Of a stretch of 64,000 nt of DNA, positions 26,936 to 36,624 are shown piece after piece. The notes beneath the pieces were generated by a model, which was given only the letters and a program-made list of their open reading frames with translations, had not been told where the DNA came from and did no database searches. Positions within the stretch are counted from its first letter, which is position 1, and every line of letters starts with the position of its first letter. Location: the NCBI GenBank assembly GCA_949840885.1, contig CATKYJ010000020.1, positions 1 through 64,000 of the forward strand, written 5' to 3'. The position numbers and the translations under genes were made by a program. The DNA comes from an uncultured Acetatifactor sp. GTDB taxonomy: Bacteria; Bacillota; Clostridia; Lachnospirales; Lachnospiraceae.

Positions 26936-28803
26936 AGAAAAGAAGTGTTTTGACGGGGTGGCTGTGCTCCTATATCATCATAATGATGATTCCCGTCGTG
27001 ACGGTATTTGTCAATTATGCCTGGAGCATGAAAGTGATCAGAAAAGAGATTCTGGAGGCCAACAATCTGGTGCTGGATAATCTGGGGGATGAGATCGACA
27101 GATATTTAAAAAGGGAGATGGCATATGAATCCTATCTGCTGCAGAACCGAAATTTCCTGAAAGTGATCGGCAGCAGAAAAAAGGATTCCCAGTTTTATAA
27201 GGACGTGGCTGAACTGGTAAACAGTATCAAGGTCTTTGATTCTGATATGTCCTGCCTGATTTATTTGAAGCACCTGGATTATGTGATCGATAAAACAGGA
27301 GCCAACGAAAGTCATTATCTATACGGCGGCATGCGGGTAGGGATTTCGGATATGATCGGTTATGAGGAATGGATGGAAGAACTTTCCGGGACCTACGGGG
27401 GCAGTTTCCTTTTTGGGAGATATCTGCACTACGGAACGGGGGAAAACCATCTGGTCTATGCCCGGAGTATCAGCAACTACTCCCAATATGAAGATTTCAA
27501 TCTGTTTATGGGAGTGCCGGTCTCTCTGCTGGAGAAGCTGACGAAATCCATGTCGGAGGGCACCCGGCTCTTAATGGGCATTGACGGGGAGACGGCTCTG
27601 ACACTGTCGAGCCAGGGCGCGGAGGAGGCTCTGGAGGAAAGCCTTTCCTTGTGGGGGCGTGAGGGTTTCGAGGAGACCCGGCGCTATATTGTGTTGCGCA
27701 AGGCCTCTGGGATAGAGGGCATAGAATACTGCCTTTTGATTCCCCAAGGGGAGTTCTGGAGGGAACTGAGCCAGGTGCGAAATGTCCTCTATATCAGCGT
27801 GGCGGTGACGCTATTTGTGGGCATTGCCTGCATGTTCATGGCGCTGCGGCACAACTTCAAGCCTGTGGACAGCCTGATTCGGAAGATTTCAGGGGGAGAC
27901 AGAGGAAAGGGAAACGAGTACAAGCTGATAGAGGACGCCTATTTCAAGCTGGTCCGCGAGAAGAATGTGATGCACCAGCACATGGCAGCCCAGGCGGAGG
28001 ACATACAGAGCAGCTATCTGCTGGCGATGATGAAAGGACGCAGCATGGGGGCGGACGAAAAGGCAGTACAGATTTCTGCGGGACAGCGGATGCTGCTGGC
28101 GGGCTTTCGGGTACCTTTGATGGATGAAAAGCAGATTCTGCAGGATGAGGTAATGCTGTTCGCGGTGGACAATATTTTCTCGGAGTTGATGGAAGCGTGG
28201 GAGTTTTACCGGATAGAGGACGGGCAGCATCTGTTCTATCTCTTTTTGATTCCGGGGGAAGAGGACGCTTTCAGGGAGCATTGCAGGAAATCCGCGGAAT
28301 ATCTCAGCGGTTTTATGTGGGAGCGGCTGGATCTGTCTGTACGCGGGGCGGTCAGCGGCATCTTAGAGGATATGGAGGAACTGCGATTCGCCTATCAGAA
28401 AGTGGTCGAGGGCCTTGAGAGGGCAGAGATGCTTGGCGGATACGGGGTAGTGGACATGGAGGACGGAAAGGAGTCCGGCGGAAAAGCCATCGTGCAGAGG
28501 GTCATTCAGTATGTGGAGGAGCATTACGCGGACAGCAATCTGAATATCAGCACCATTGCGGAGGGCATAGAGCGGAACCCCAAATACATCTCCAGAGTGT
28601 TCAAAGAGGAGACCCGGGAGGGGATTTTGGACTATATCAACCGGCTGCGTATCAAAAAGGCGAAAGCCCTGATCAAGTCCGGGCGGTTTTCGCTGGAGCA
28701 GATCAGCGTGATGGCGGGCTATGCCAGCCTGAAAACTTTCGGCAGGGCTTTCCGGAAAGAGACCGGGATGACGCCAGCGGGTTACCGGGACAGTCTGCTG
28801 TGA
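26932..28803 (+). CDS. Membrane-anchored AraC-family regulator
   Basis: A one-protein sensor-regulator of 623 residues. Helices at about residues 9-30 and 285-305 bracket an extracellular sensor region of about 250 residues. A cytosolic linker follows, and the last 100 residues hold the two AraC helix-turn-helix motifs (ISTIAEGIERNPKYISRVFKEE and AGYASLKTFGRAFRKETGMTPAGYRDSL). This layout is common in Lachnospiraceae and Paenibacillus glycan loci, where the sensor detects a sugar outside the cell. It starts within the stop of the GH88/GH105 gene (ATGA overlap), so it is made from the same operon it probably activates. Confidence 0.92.
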   Translation: MKKRSVLTGWLCSYIIIMMIPVVTVFVNYAWSMKVIRKEILEANNLVLDNLGDEIDRYLKREMAYESYLLQNRNFLKVIGSRKKDSQFYKDVAELVNSIKVFDSDMSCLIYLKHLDYVIDKTGANESHYLYGGMRVGISDMIGYEEWMEELSGTYGGSFLFGRYLHYGTGENHLVYARSISNYSQYEDFNLFMGVPVSLLEKLTKSMSEGTRLLMGIDGETALTLSSQGAEEALEESLSLWGREGFEETRRYIVLRKASGIEGIEYCLLIPQGEFWRELSQVRNVLYISVAVTLFVGIACMFMALRHNFKPVDSLIRKISGGDRGKGNEYKLIEDAYFKLVREKNVMHQHMAAQAEDIQSSYLLAMMKGRSMGADEKAVQISAGQRMLLAGFRVPLMDEKQILQDEVMLFAVDNIFSELMEAWEFYRIEDGQHLFYLFLIPGEEDAFREHCRKSAEYLSGFMWERLDLSVRGAVSGILEDMEELRFAYQKVVEGLERAEMLGGYGVVDMEDGKESGGKAIVQRVIQYVEEHYADSNLNISTIAEGIERNPKYISRVFKEETREGILDYINRLRIKKAKALIKSGRFSLEQISVMAGYASLKTFGRAFRKETGMTPAGYRDSLL

Positions 28804-28841
28804 CCAAAGCGGTATAAGGCGGTACTTGAAAGGAGAATGCT

Positions 28842-30875
28842 ATGAAGAATGGATTTCCGTATGTAAAAACCCGGGGGTCGGCGCGCCAGGTCTTTCTGGA
28901 GGAGAGGAGCTACTGCTGGAGCGACTCCCTGCTGCCCATATCCATCCGTGCGGGAGGAAAAGAACTTTTGGAGGAGCCCATGCGCTTTGTGGTATGGGAG
29001 GGGGAGGACAGACTGACATTTGAAAGGGGACAGACATTTCTGATACAGGGGGAAGAAAGCTGTACCATGGTCTGTGCATCGGAACAGGAAAGGCTGATAC
29101 TCAATGTGTCCTCACGGATAGAGGACGACGGATGCACGGATATCGGCGTCTCGGTGGTTCCGGCCGGCCGCTCGGTGGCTGCCTGCTTCGGGCAGGAAGA
29201 GAGCAGGGAAAAGGTGCATCATCTAAAGAAACTGTGGCTGGAGATTCCACTGAAAAAGGAAGCGGCGGTCTATTACCATGCACACCCCGGACAGGATCTG
29301 CATGGAGGCTTTGGAGGGGATGCGCAGGGGGCATTCGGATGCGCGGGCCGGATTCCGGAGGGAGGATTTTACTGCGGATTCCAGGAACAGATTTATTTGG
29401 GATGCAAAGACGCCGGCCTGGGCCTTTTCTTCGAGAGTTGGAAAGGGTGGAAGACGGATGCCCCCGAAAAGCGGATCCAGGTAGTGGAAAAGGAGAATTG
29501 TACTGTCCTCAGGATCCGTTTTCTGGATGGGGAGAGGGACGCATGGGAAGAGCCGGAAAGGATGCCTGCGGATTTATATCCCCTGTCTTTCCGGTTTGGC
29601 ATGCAGGTCACTCCGGTGCGTGCCTTTCCGGCCAATCCTTTGACGGAAAAAGCCTTACATATTGACTGCTACAAAAAGACGCCGGGAGATTATGAGACGT
29701 ATTTGTCGTCGCCTGTCTGCCAGGGGGAGGAGGAAACCGGATTTCAGCGAATGAAACGTCTGGGGGTAGAGGTCTTGTACCTACATGAGAAATGGAATGA
29801 CATTCAGAACTCCATGGAACTGACGCAGGAAAGCGCCCGGCGGCTGAGGTACATTGTAGAGGAATGCCATAAGCTGGGGATTCGGGTGATTCCTTATTTC
29901 GGATATGAGATCTCCACGCTGTCGCCTCTGTGGCAGCGGTACGGAAAGCGCTTTATGCATATGCCGGCCGGGGGCAGAGAGCGGAAGTGGAGCTGGTACC
30001 GCCAGCCGCCTCAGAGGGACTTCGGGGTCTGCTTTGGCAGCGGCTTTGCGGACATCTTTGCGGAAGGCGTGGAAAGGCTTATGGAGGAATACGGATTTGA
30101 CGGGATTTATGTGGACAGCGCGGCGGCGTTGAACGGCTGTGTCAATCAGGACCATGGCTGCGGCTTTGCGGAAAACGGACAGATCGCACCCACCTGGCCG
30201 GTCTGGGAGCTGCGAAAGGCATTCCGGAAATTGTATCGGGCCGTGGACGGCAGGGGAGGGACCGTCCAGCTTCACGGCTGCGGCTCCTTTAACCTGGCAG
30301 TTATGTCCTGCTGCCATTCTCTGTGGGAGGGAGAGACTTTCCAGAGCGCGCTGATGAGCGGCCGGCTTAAGGAAATGCCGGAAAGGCATCTGCAGGCGGT
30401 ATTTACCGGGAGGAATACGGGGATACCGGTATATTCCCTGTGTTATTCCAATCCGCCTGACTGGACCTATTCCAATGCGCTGGTATTTGCCCTGCTGCAC
30501 GGCTCCTTTCCGAAACCCAACGATATAGGGGATCCTTTGGAGGAGACGGCGCGTATCTGGAAAGCGATGGACCGCTTTTTGGCGGAACAGGCAAATTGGA
30601 AGCCGTATTTCGGGGAAACCGATGTAGAGGTATCCGACGGCCGTGTCAAAGTCAGCTATTTTGAAACGGAAACGGAAATCCTTGCCTTTTGCGGAAGCAC
30701 TTCCGCGGACTTCAGACAGCGGGTTGTACTGGACTTCGCGCCGGCGGGGGTAGATATTTTGCGCAATGCCTTTACGGACGAAAAACTGGGAGACAGCAGT
30801 GCGGAACTGTTTTTTGAGGGAATCGGATATTATGTTCTGCATGGCAGAAAAGGGAAAGACGGAGGGAGAGAATGA
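28842..30875 (+). CDS. Putative TIM-barrel glycoside hydrolase (DUF6067-like)
   Basis: A cytosolic protein of 677 residues. The N-terminal half is beta-rich. The central part resembles a TIM barrel of glycosidase type: LGVEVLYLHEKWNDIQNS, then YIVEECHKLGIRVIPYFGYE, then EYGFDGIYVDSAA, where the aspartate at the strand end is a candidate catalytic residue, then YSNPPDWTYSNALVFALLHGSFP. The HEKWNDIQ/PYFGYE pattern is like the DUF6067 glycoside-hydrolase domain family, though I cannot confirm it. AAAGGAG precedes the ATG by six bases. It lies between the AraC sensor and a DUF5107 gene and probably trims imported oligosaccharides. Confidence 0.6.
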   Translation: MKNGFPYVKTRGSARQVFLEERSYCWSDSLLPISIRAGGKELLEEPMRFVVWEGEDRLTFERGQTFLIQGEESCTMVCASEQERLILNVSSRIEDDGCTDIGVSVVPAGRSVAACFGQEESREKVHHLKKLWLEIPLKKEAAVYYHAHPGQDLHGGFGGDAQGAFGCAGRIPEGGFYCGFQEQIYLGCKDAGLGLFFESWKGWKTDAPEKRIQVVEKENCTVLRIRFLDGERDAWEEPERMPADLYPLSFRFGMQVTPVRAFPANPLTEKALHIDCYKKTPGDYETYLSSPVCQGEEETGFQRMKRLGVEVLYLHEKWNDIQNSMELTQESARRLRYIVEECHKLGIRVIPYFGYEISTLSPLWQRYGKRFMHMPAGGRERKWSWYRQPPQRDFGVCFGSGFADIFAEGVERLMEEYGFDGIYVDSAAALNGCVNQDHGCGFAENGQIAPTWPVWELRKAFRKLYRAVDGRGGTVQLHGCGSFNLAVMSCCHSLWEGETFQSALMSGRLKEMPERHLQAVFTGRNTGIPVYSLCYSNPPDWTYSNALVFALLHGSFPKPNDIGDPLEETARIWKAMDRFLAEQANWKPYFGETDVEVSDGRVKVSYFETETEILAFCGSTSADFRQRVVLDFAPAGVDILRNAFTDEKLGDSSAELFFEGIGYYVLHGRKGKDGGRE

Positions 30876-32794
30876 TATATTTTTGCGACTACAACATGCC
30901 GGCGGCGGAGCTGGGAGAACAGAATCCCATGCCTGATATCGGGACAAAGAAAGGTCTTGCCGTAACATTTGAGACCACCGGGCGGGTAAAAGAGGATGAA
31001 AAAACAAACTTCGGCAAGGGATTTCTCCGGACAACACTTCCCTATATGCAGCAGGACGGATACGGACGGGAGCGGACAATGCGGGCTTTCAAGGCGGCGG
31101 TTTTGGAAAACGCTTATTTAAAGGCCATGTTTCTCCCGGAACTTGGGGGCCGGCTCTGGTCGCTTTATGACAAGAAAGCAAAACGGGAGCTATTGTATGT
31201 GAATTCTGTATTTCAGCCCTGTAATCTGGGACTTAGGAACGCCTGGTTCAGCGGCGGGGTGGAATTCAACGCCTGTGTCAGGGGGCATAATCCGCTGACA
31301 TGCTCTCCGCTCTATTGCGAGGTGGCGCGCACGAGGGACGCAGAGATCCTGCATCTGTATGAGTTTGAGCGGATCCGGGGAATTTCCTATTGTATCAGCG
31401 CCTGCCTGCCGGAGGGTGCAGAGGCGCTCTATCTTAAAATAACCATTGAGAACCGGACAGACCAGGTGCGCCATATGTACTGGTGGTCCAATATTGCGGT
31501 GGAGGAAAAGCCGGATACCAGAATTCTGGTGCCGGCCAGGGAAAGCTTCCGGTGCTTTTACAATGCCGGGCACTATGTGCTGGACAGCTGTGAAATCCCC
31601 ATGATAGGGGGAAAGGATTTCTCCTATCCGAAGAACATGGAGATCTCCCAGGACTTTTTCTACAAGATACCCGAAAATCAAAGAAAATGGATTGCCGCTA
31701 TCGACGGAAGCGGCAGAGGGCTGCTACATTATTCCACGGATTTTCTAAAGGGAAGAAAGCTTTTTACCTGGGGAATGGGGCAGGGAGGAAGAAACTGGAA
31801 CGAATTTCTTTCCGAAAAAGGACAGTCCTATCTTGAGATTCAGGCCGGAATCCTGCATACCCAGCTTGAGGCGGTGGAGATGCCTCCGGATACGGAATGG
31901 TCATGGACGGAGGCATATACCATGCTGGACGGCGACAGGGGAGTTCTAAGGGGAGAGGACTGGAGCAGGGCGGTGGGAGAGGCGGAGCGCTGCATCCAGC
32001 GGAAAATAGACCAAAACTTCGCGTTCCCCCAGGACTTTTCCGGCAAGGTGGTTTACCAGGGCAGCGGGTGGGGCGCATTGGAGAATCGGATACGGCCGGC
32101 AGAAATCAGCCGATACCGCGCGTATACAAATGACGCCGACCCGGAGACTGCCCAGTGGTTTTACCTATTGGAAACGGGCAGGCTGCCGCTGCCGGATACA
32201 GGGGAGGAGCCCAAAAGTTATGTGACAGGCGGTTTCTGGGAAGAGAAGCTGGAAGCCATCAGGGAGCGGTCCTGGTATGAGCATCTGCAGCTGGGGGTTG
32301 TCTACTATGCCGACGGAAAGATCAGGGAGGCAGAAAGGGAGTGGGAAAGTTCCCATGGAAAAGCGGGGAACTGCTGGGCGCTGCGGAATCTAGCCATGCT
32401 GTACAGAAATCATTTCGCGGATCCGGACAAAGCCTGCGCATATATGGAAAGGGCATACATGCTGCATCCGTTCCACAAAATCCTGTGCATCGAATATGCG
32501 GAACTGCTCATTGAGGCAGGGCGTCCAGAGGAGTGGCTTGCCATTTATGACAGGCTTCCAAAAGCTTTGCGGCAGGCGTCGCGCCTGTTGTTCTATAAAG
32601 CGAAAGCCCTTGCGGACGCCGGCCTGTACCAGGCGGCGGCCGAGATACTGACGGAGGACTTTGTGCTTCCGGATAACCGGGAAGGGGAGCTGTCCGTGAC
32701 GCAGTTATGGCTGGACATATATGCAGGCTTAGAGGGCGGGGAGGCGGAAAGAAAGCACCCGCTTCCCCAAAGCCTTGACTTTAGAATGCACTGA
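30872..32794 (+). CDS. DUF5107-domain protein with TPR-like C terminus
   Basis: A 640-residue protein that overlaps the preceding gene by four bases. The N-terminal 350 residues fit DUF5107, a galactose-mutarotase-like beta-sandwich fold: FLPELGGRLWSLYDKKAKRELLY, GLRNAWFSGGVEFNACVRGH, and YWWSNIAVEE. The C-terminal third is helical, with TPR-like repeats (NCWALRNLAMLYRNHFADPDKACAYMERAYMLHP). Family members accompany glycoside hydrolases and are thought to act on or bind sugars. No signal peptide. It appears to be the last gene of the second sugar operon. Confidence 0.75.
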   Translation: MIYFCDYNMPAAELGEQNPMPDIGTKKGLAVTFETTGRVKEDEKTNFGKGFLRTTLPYMQQDGYGRERTMRAFKAAVLENAYLKAMFLPELGGRLWSLYDKKAKRELLYVNSVFQPCNLGLRNAWFSGGVEFNACVRGHNPLTCSPLYCEVARTRDAEILHLYEFERIRGISYCISACLPEGAEALYLKITIENRTDQVRHMYWWSNIAVEEKPDTRILVPARESFRCFYNAGHYVLDSCEIPMIGGKDFSYPKNMEISQDFFYKIPENQRKWIAAIDGSGRGLLHYSTDFLKGRKLFTWGMGQGGRNWNEFLSEKGQSYLEIQAGILHTQLEAVEMPPDTEWSWTEAYTMLDGDRGVLRGEDWSRAVGEAERCIQRKIDQNFAFPQDFSGKVVYQGSGWGALENRIRPAEISRYRAYTNDADPETAQWFYLLETGRLPLPDTGEEPKSYVTGGFWEEKLEAIRERSWYEHLQLGVVYYADGKIREAEREWESSHGKAGNCWALRNLAMLYRNHFADPDKACAYMERAYMLHPFHKILCIEYAELLIEAGRPEEWLAIYDRLPKALRQASRLLFYKAKALADAGLYQAAAEILTEDFVLPDNREGELSVTQLWLDIYAGLEGGEAERKHPLPQSLDFRMH

Positions 32795-32872
32795 CGGGCT
32801 CTGTCTCTATGCTGCGGCAGCCTATTGAGACCTATGGAATAGAGAAAGATGATGTGTTTTTAGTGCTTCCCT

Positions 32873-32902
32873 CTGGCAATTTGCGGGCGGATTTGCTATA
32901 CT
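32873..32902 (+). promoter_or_regulatory. Possible promoter before the MoxR gene
   Basis: CTGGCA at 32873-32878, an 18-base spacer, and TATACT at 32897-32902. It would give a leader of about 50 bases before the start at 32960. Only four of six -35 positions match the consensus. Confidence 0.35.
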
Positions 32903-32959
32903 GATACTGTGCTCCTCAAAGAGAGACAGGGGCACGGGTCAGAATAGGAGGCGGAGCAA

Positions 32960-34069
32960 ATGGAGCAATACATAAAACCCCCGGTGGAGATCCGGTACCG
33001 GGAGGAGCTGGAGGCATTGAAAGCAAATGATACGGGCAGTAAGCCGGAGAACTGGCAGATGTCGCCCAGGGCGGTGCGGACCTTTATCCTGGGAAGCCAG
33101 AAGCCCATACTGTATAACGGAAAAGAATATACCATAGAAAAGAAATACTTCGGCAATGACGCCCTGGTGGAGCGCTGCATCGTGACCTTGGCGGGCAACA
33201 GGGGACTGATGCTGGTAGGAGAGCCGGGCACGGCTAAGACCATGCTCTCGGAATTCCTCTCCGCAGCCATCAGCGGGGTCAGCACCAACACCATCCAGGG
33301 TACCGCGGGCACCACCGAGGACATGATAAAATATTCCTGGAACTACGCGCTGTTGCTGGCAAAGGGGCCAAGCAGAGAGGCCCTTGTACCGTCGCCTCTG
33401 TACGTGGGGATGGAGAAAGGGATCCTGACCCGGTTCGAGGAGATTACCAGGACGCCGGCGGAGATTCAGGACAGCCTCATCAGCGTGCTTTCCGACAAGG
33501 TGTTAAACGTTCCGGAGCTGGGGGATGAGGGGTTCCTCTTCGCAAAGCCGGGCTTTAACGTCATCGGCACCGCCAATACCAGAGACAAGGGCGTCAATGA
33601 GATGAGCAGCGCCTTAAAACGGCGGTTCAATTTCGAGACGGTGATGCCTGTGCGGGAGGCCGCTATGGAGAAACGAATCATTGTAAACGAGGTGGAGAAG
33701 CTGGCGGCGGAGAGCCGCATAGCCATGGAAGTGGACGAGGACGTGGCGGAGATATTGGCTTCCACCTATCACGAGCTGCGGGAGGGGACTTCTTCCTACG
33801 GGCACAGAATCGATAAGCCCTCGGCGGTGATGAGCACGGCTGAGGCAGTGTCGGTGTACTACCAGGCTATGATCACAGGCTACTATTACGGGGACGGGAC
33901 CCTGAGCATGGACAGCCTGGTGCAGAATCTGGTAGGAGCAATCTCCAAGGAAAACAAGGATGATTTGGAAAAGGTGAAAGGGTATTTCAACACGGTCATA
34001 CGGGACAAGAGCAGCAAAGAGGGCGGACTATGGAAAGAATATTACGAAGCAAGGAAATGGCTGAGATAA
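32960..34069 (+). CDS. MoxR-family AAA+ ATPase (YehL-like)
   Basis: A 369-residue ATPase of the MoxR/RavA group that usually remodels partner complexes together with a VWA protein. Walker A is GEPGTAKT (about residue 91), with alanine replacing the usual second glycine. The Walker-B region reads ILTRFEEITRTP. Sensor 1 and arginine finger are in NVIGTANTRDKGVNEMSSALKRRF. A C-terminal helical lid follows. AGGAGG lies eight bases before the ATG. Its neighbours encode DUF5682, VWA, SWIM and DUF4132 proteins, the same set of protein types as E. coli yehL, yehM, yehP, yehQ and yehI. That combination makes it the likely motor of this system. Confidence 0.9.
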   Translation: MEQYIKPPVEIRYREELEALKANDTGSKPENWQMSPRAVRTFILGSQKPILYNGKEYTIEKKYFGNDALVERCIVTLAGNRGLMLVGEPGTAKTMLSEFLSAAISGVSTNTIQGTAGTTEDMIKYSWNYALLLAKGPSREALVPSPLYVGMEKGILTRFEEITRTPAEIQDSLISVLSDKVLNVPELGDEGFLFAKPGFNVIGTANTRDKGVNEMSSALKRRFNFETVMPVREAAMEKRIIVNEVEKLAAESRIAMEVDEDVAEILASTYHELREGTSSYGHRIDKPSAVMSTAEAVSVYYQAMITGYYYGDGTLSMDSLVQNLVGAISKENKDDLEKVKGYFNTVIRDKSSKEGGLWKEYYEARKWLR

Positions 34070-36558
34070 TCCTGCTTCCCGTCCGGCACCACAGCCCGGC
34101 CTGCGCGTTTCATGTGGAGCGGACGATTGAAAAGCTGCGGCCCGGGGTGGTTCTGGTAGAGGGGCCGGAGAACGCGGACGGGCTGATCCCGGTGATGGTG
34201 CACGAGGAGACAAAGGCGCCCTTTGCCATCTACTACTCCTATCATGACCAGTCGGAGCGGATATCGGAGGAGAAAGCCCATTATAAATGCTACTATCCCT
34301 TTCTGGACTATTCGCCGGAACTGGCGGCCTTTCGGGCGGGGAAGCGCCTGGGGATTCAGACGGCCTTTATCGATCTGCCCTACGGGGATATTTTGGCGGC
34401 CTCCGGCCAGGGAAAGGGCCTGCGGAAAGAGGAAGAGGAGAAGAGCAATTACAATGACGACTATCTGCTGTCCCGAAACGAGTACCTGCGGCAGCTCTGT
34501 GAACGGACAGGGATGAGGAATTTTGACGAATTCTGGGAAAAATATTTTGAACTGGGCGGAATGCAGGAGGAGAGCGACAGATGGTTCGGGAACCTCCTGG
34601 TATACTGCGGGCTGGCCAGGGAGAATACGTCCCGGGAGTCCATGGAGGAGGACGGATGCCTGGCCAGGGAAAGGCATATGGCGGAGCGGATCCGGGAGCA
34701 TGCCGGGCGGCTGGGTGCCGGCGGCACAGTGCTGGTGGTCACCGGAGGGTTCCATACGCCCGGGCTTAAGGCGCTGCTTACGGGTGAAGATGAGAGCGTG
34801 GTGCTATCTGCAATGCTAAAGCCATGGCAGGGTGCAGTAGAAATTGCGGACGCAGGGCAGACGTCGGAGGCGGCGCCAGGTGCGGTGTCTGCGAAAACTG
34901 ACAGCGTTGGAGCGGCTTCGCAGGAGGTGCCGGCGGGAGGCAGCAGAATCGCCAAGGTCCCGGAAAAAGACCAGGGCGTGTATCTGATGCCCTATTCCAT
35001 GGAGGCCGCGGATGCCTTAAACGGCTATGCCAGCGGCATGCCCTTTACCGGATTTTATCAGAAGATATGGGAGCAGGTAGCGGAATCGGACACCCCTTAT
35101 GGGGACGCGGTTCTGGACATGATCGTGGCATCGGGCAAGGAGACCAGGCGCAAGGAGGGATATCTGTCCACCTACGATGAAATCTGCGCCTGCGCCATGG
35201 CCAAAGGCCTTGCCGCGCTCCGGGGGAAAAAGGAGCCGGGAGCCTACGAACTCCTGGACGTGGTGCTGTCCTCCTTTGTGAAAGGGGAGTACAATCTGGC
35301 CTCCGACACGCCCGTCCGCATTCTGCGAAAACATATGACCGGAAATGCCGTCGGCGCTTTGTGCCGCCAGGCGGATGTGCCTCCCATTATTTTTGACTTT
35401 CAGGAGGAATGCAGGCGGTTTGGGCTGAAGATCACCTCCACTTTGGAAACGGAGGTCACCCTGTCCATTTTTTCCAAAGAAAAACACAGGCAGCAGAGCA
35501 TGTTCTTCCACCGGATGCAGTATCTGAACACTGCCTTTGCAAAAAGGACAAAGGGCCCCAACCTCCAGTTGAAAAAGGACAGGAACCTGATGCGGGAGAT
35601 CTGGAAATACAAGTGGAACACCCAGGTGAACGCCGCGCTGATCGATGTATCCGTCTATGGGGCCACCATAGAGGAGGCTGCGGTGAGCCTGGTCAGGGAA
35701 GAACTGAAAAAGGAACTGGGGGCCAAAGAGGGCGCCCTGCTGTTGACAAAGGTCTTTGAGATGGGGATCCGGGATCAGATGCAGTCGGTATTCGACAGGG
35801 TGCATCAGTTGATGCTGGCGGACACGGATTTCTATTCCACTGCGGAGGCGGTAAGGAGCCTTATGATGATGGAGGAGCTGGGGAAGCTTTACGGCTCTGC
35901 GCTGGAATTCGGGGAGCTGATCGCCATAGGCAGCAGGAAGCTGATCAGCCTTTTGCCCGCCATGACCAGGATCAAGGACGAGGATTTAGACCCCTGCATG
36001 AATGCGCTGAAGCTTCTGTACCGTGTCACGGGACGAGAGGGGATGAACGGACAGGAGAGGGATGACTACATATATGCCTTGCAGAAGATGACGCTTGATG
36101 GGGAGATCAATGCAGGCCTGAACGGCTGCGTCCACGGCATCCTCTACGGAATCGGCAGAGAGACGGCAGGGGAGATCGAGATGGTCTGCAAAGGATACCT
36201 GAATGGGACAAAGGAGCAGCTGTTCTCCACGGCACAGTTTTTCAGGGGGCTGTTTTTTTCGGCCAGGGATCTGGTGTTCATCGGGGAACAGTTCATCCGG
36301 ATGTTAGACGGATTTTACGGGACGGTTTCCCAGGAGGAATTCATGGAGCTCCTGCCCAGGCTGCGCATGGCCTTTGCCTATTTCACGCCCCGGGAGATCG
36401 ACCGGATTGCCGGTATGGCCGCGGGGGTTCACGGAAAGACCGGCCGGGACATCATGGAGAGGCAGGAGGTCTTCCCGGATTGGTATGCTTATGGGAAAGA
36501 ACTGGATGAGTATGTGAAAGGGCAGATGGAGTGCGCCGAAAAGACTTTGCCTCTTTAG
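34030..36558 (+). CDS. DUF5682-family protein (YehM-like)
   Basis: An 842-residue cytosolic protein overlapping the MoxR gene by 40 bases; an ATG at 34057 is an alternative start, giving a 13-base overlap. The N-terminal LLPVRHHSPACAFHVERTIE and VVLVEGPENADGLIPVM are the DUF5682 signature. A TraB/PrgY-like fold has been proposed for such segments, which I cannot verify. GTVLVVTGGFHTPGL around residue 235 is also typical. An Ala/Gly-rich linker lies at about 275-310 and the remainder is helical. Tight coupling with the ATPase suggests that the two products work as a complex. Biochemical function unknown. Confidence 0.82.
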   Translation: MERILRSKEMAEIILLPVRHHSPACAFHVERTIEKLRPGVVLVEGPENADGLIPVMVHEETKAPFAIYYSYHDQSERISEEKAHYKCYYPFLDYSPELAAFRAGKRLGIQTAFIDLPYGDILAASGQGKGLRKEEEEKSNYNDDYLLSRNEYLRQLCERTGMRNFDEFWEKYFELGGMQEESDRWFGNLLVYCGLARENTSRESMEEDGCLARERHMAERIREHAGRLGAGGTVLVVTGGFHTPGLKALLTGEDESVVLSAMLKPWQGAVEIADAGQTSEAAPGAVSAKTDSVGAASQEVPAGGSRIAKVPEKDQGVYLMPYSMEAADALNGYASGMPFTGFYQKIWEQVAESDTPYGDAVLDMIVASGKETRRKEGYLSTYDEICACAMAKGLAALRGKKEPGAYELLDVVLSSFVKGEYNLASDTPVRILRKHMTGNAVGALCRQADVPPIIFDFQEECRRFGLKITSTLETEVTLSIFSKEKHRQQSMFFHRMQYLNTAFAKRTKGPNLQLKKDRNLMREIWKYKWNTQVNAALIDVSVYGATIEEAAVSLVREELKKELGAKEGALLLTKVFEMGIRDQMQSVFDRVHQLMLADTDFYSTAEAVRSLMMMEELGKLYGSALEFGELIAIGSRKLISLLPAMTRIKDEDLDPCMNALKLLYRVTGREGMNGQERDDYIYALQKMTLDGEINAGLNGCVHGILYGIGRETAGEIEMVCKGYLNGTKEQLFSTAQFFRGLFFSARDLVFIGEQFIRMLDGFYGTVSQEEFMELLPRLRMAFAYFTPREIDRIAGMAAGVHGKTGRDIMERQEVFPDWYAYGKELDEYVKGQMECAEKTLPL

Positions 36559-36580
36559 TGCCATCGCGCAGCGATTTAAT

Positions 36581-36606
36581 ACAATAGAAAGCAGGCTTTC
36601 TATTGT
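36581..36606. repeat. 11-bp perfect hairpin between the DUF5682 and VWA genes
   Basis: ACAATAGAAAG (36581-36591) and CTTTCTATTGT (36596-36606) pair perfectly around CAGG. No T-run follows. The core matches the inverted repeat at 8882-8918. It could fine-tune expression of the VWA gene or protect mRNA ends after processing. Confidence 0.65.
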
Positions 36607-36624
36607 CATGAATAGGAGAAAGAT

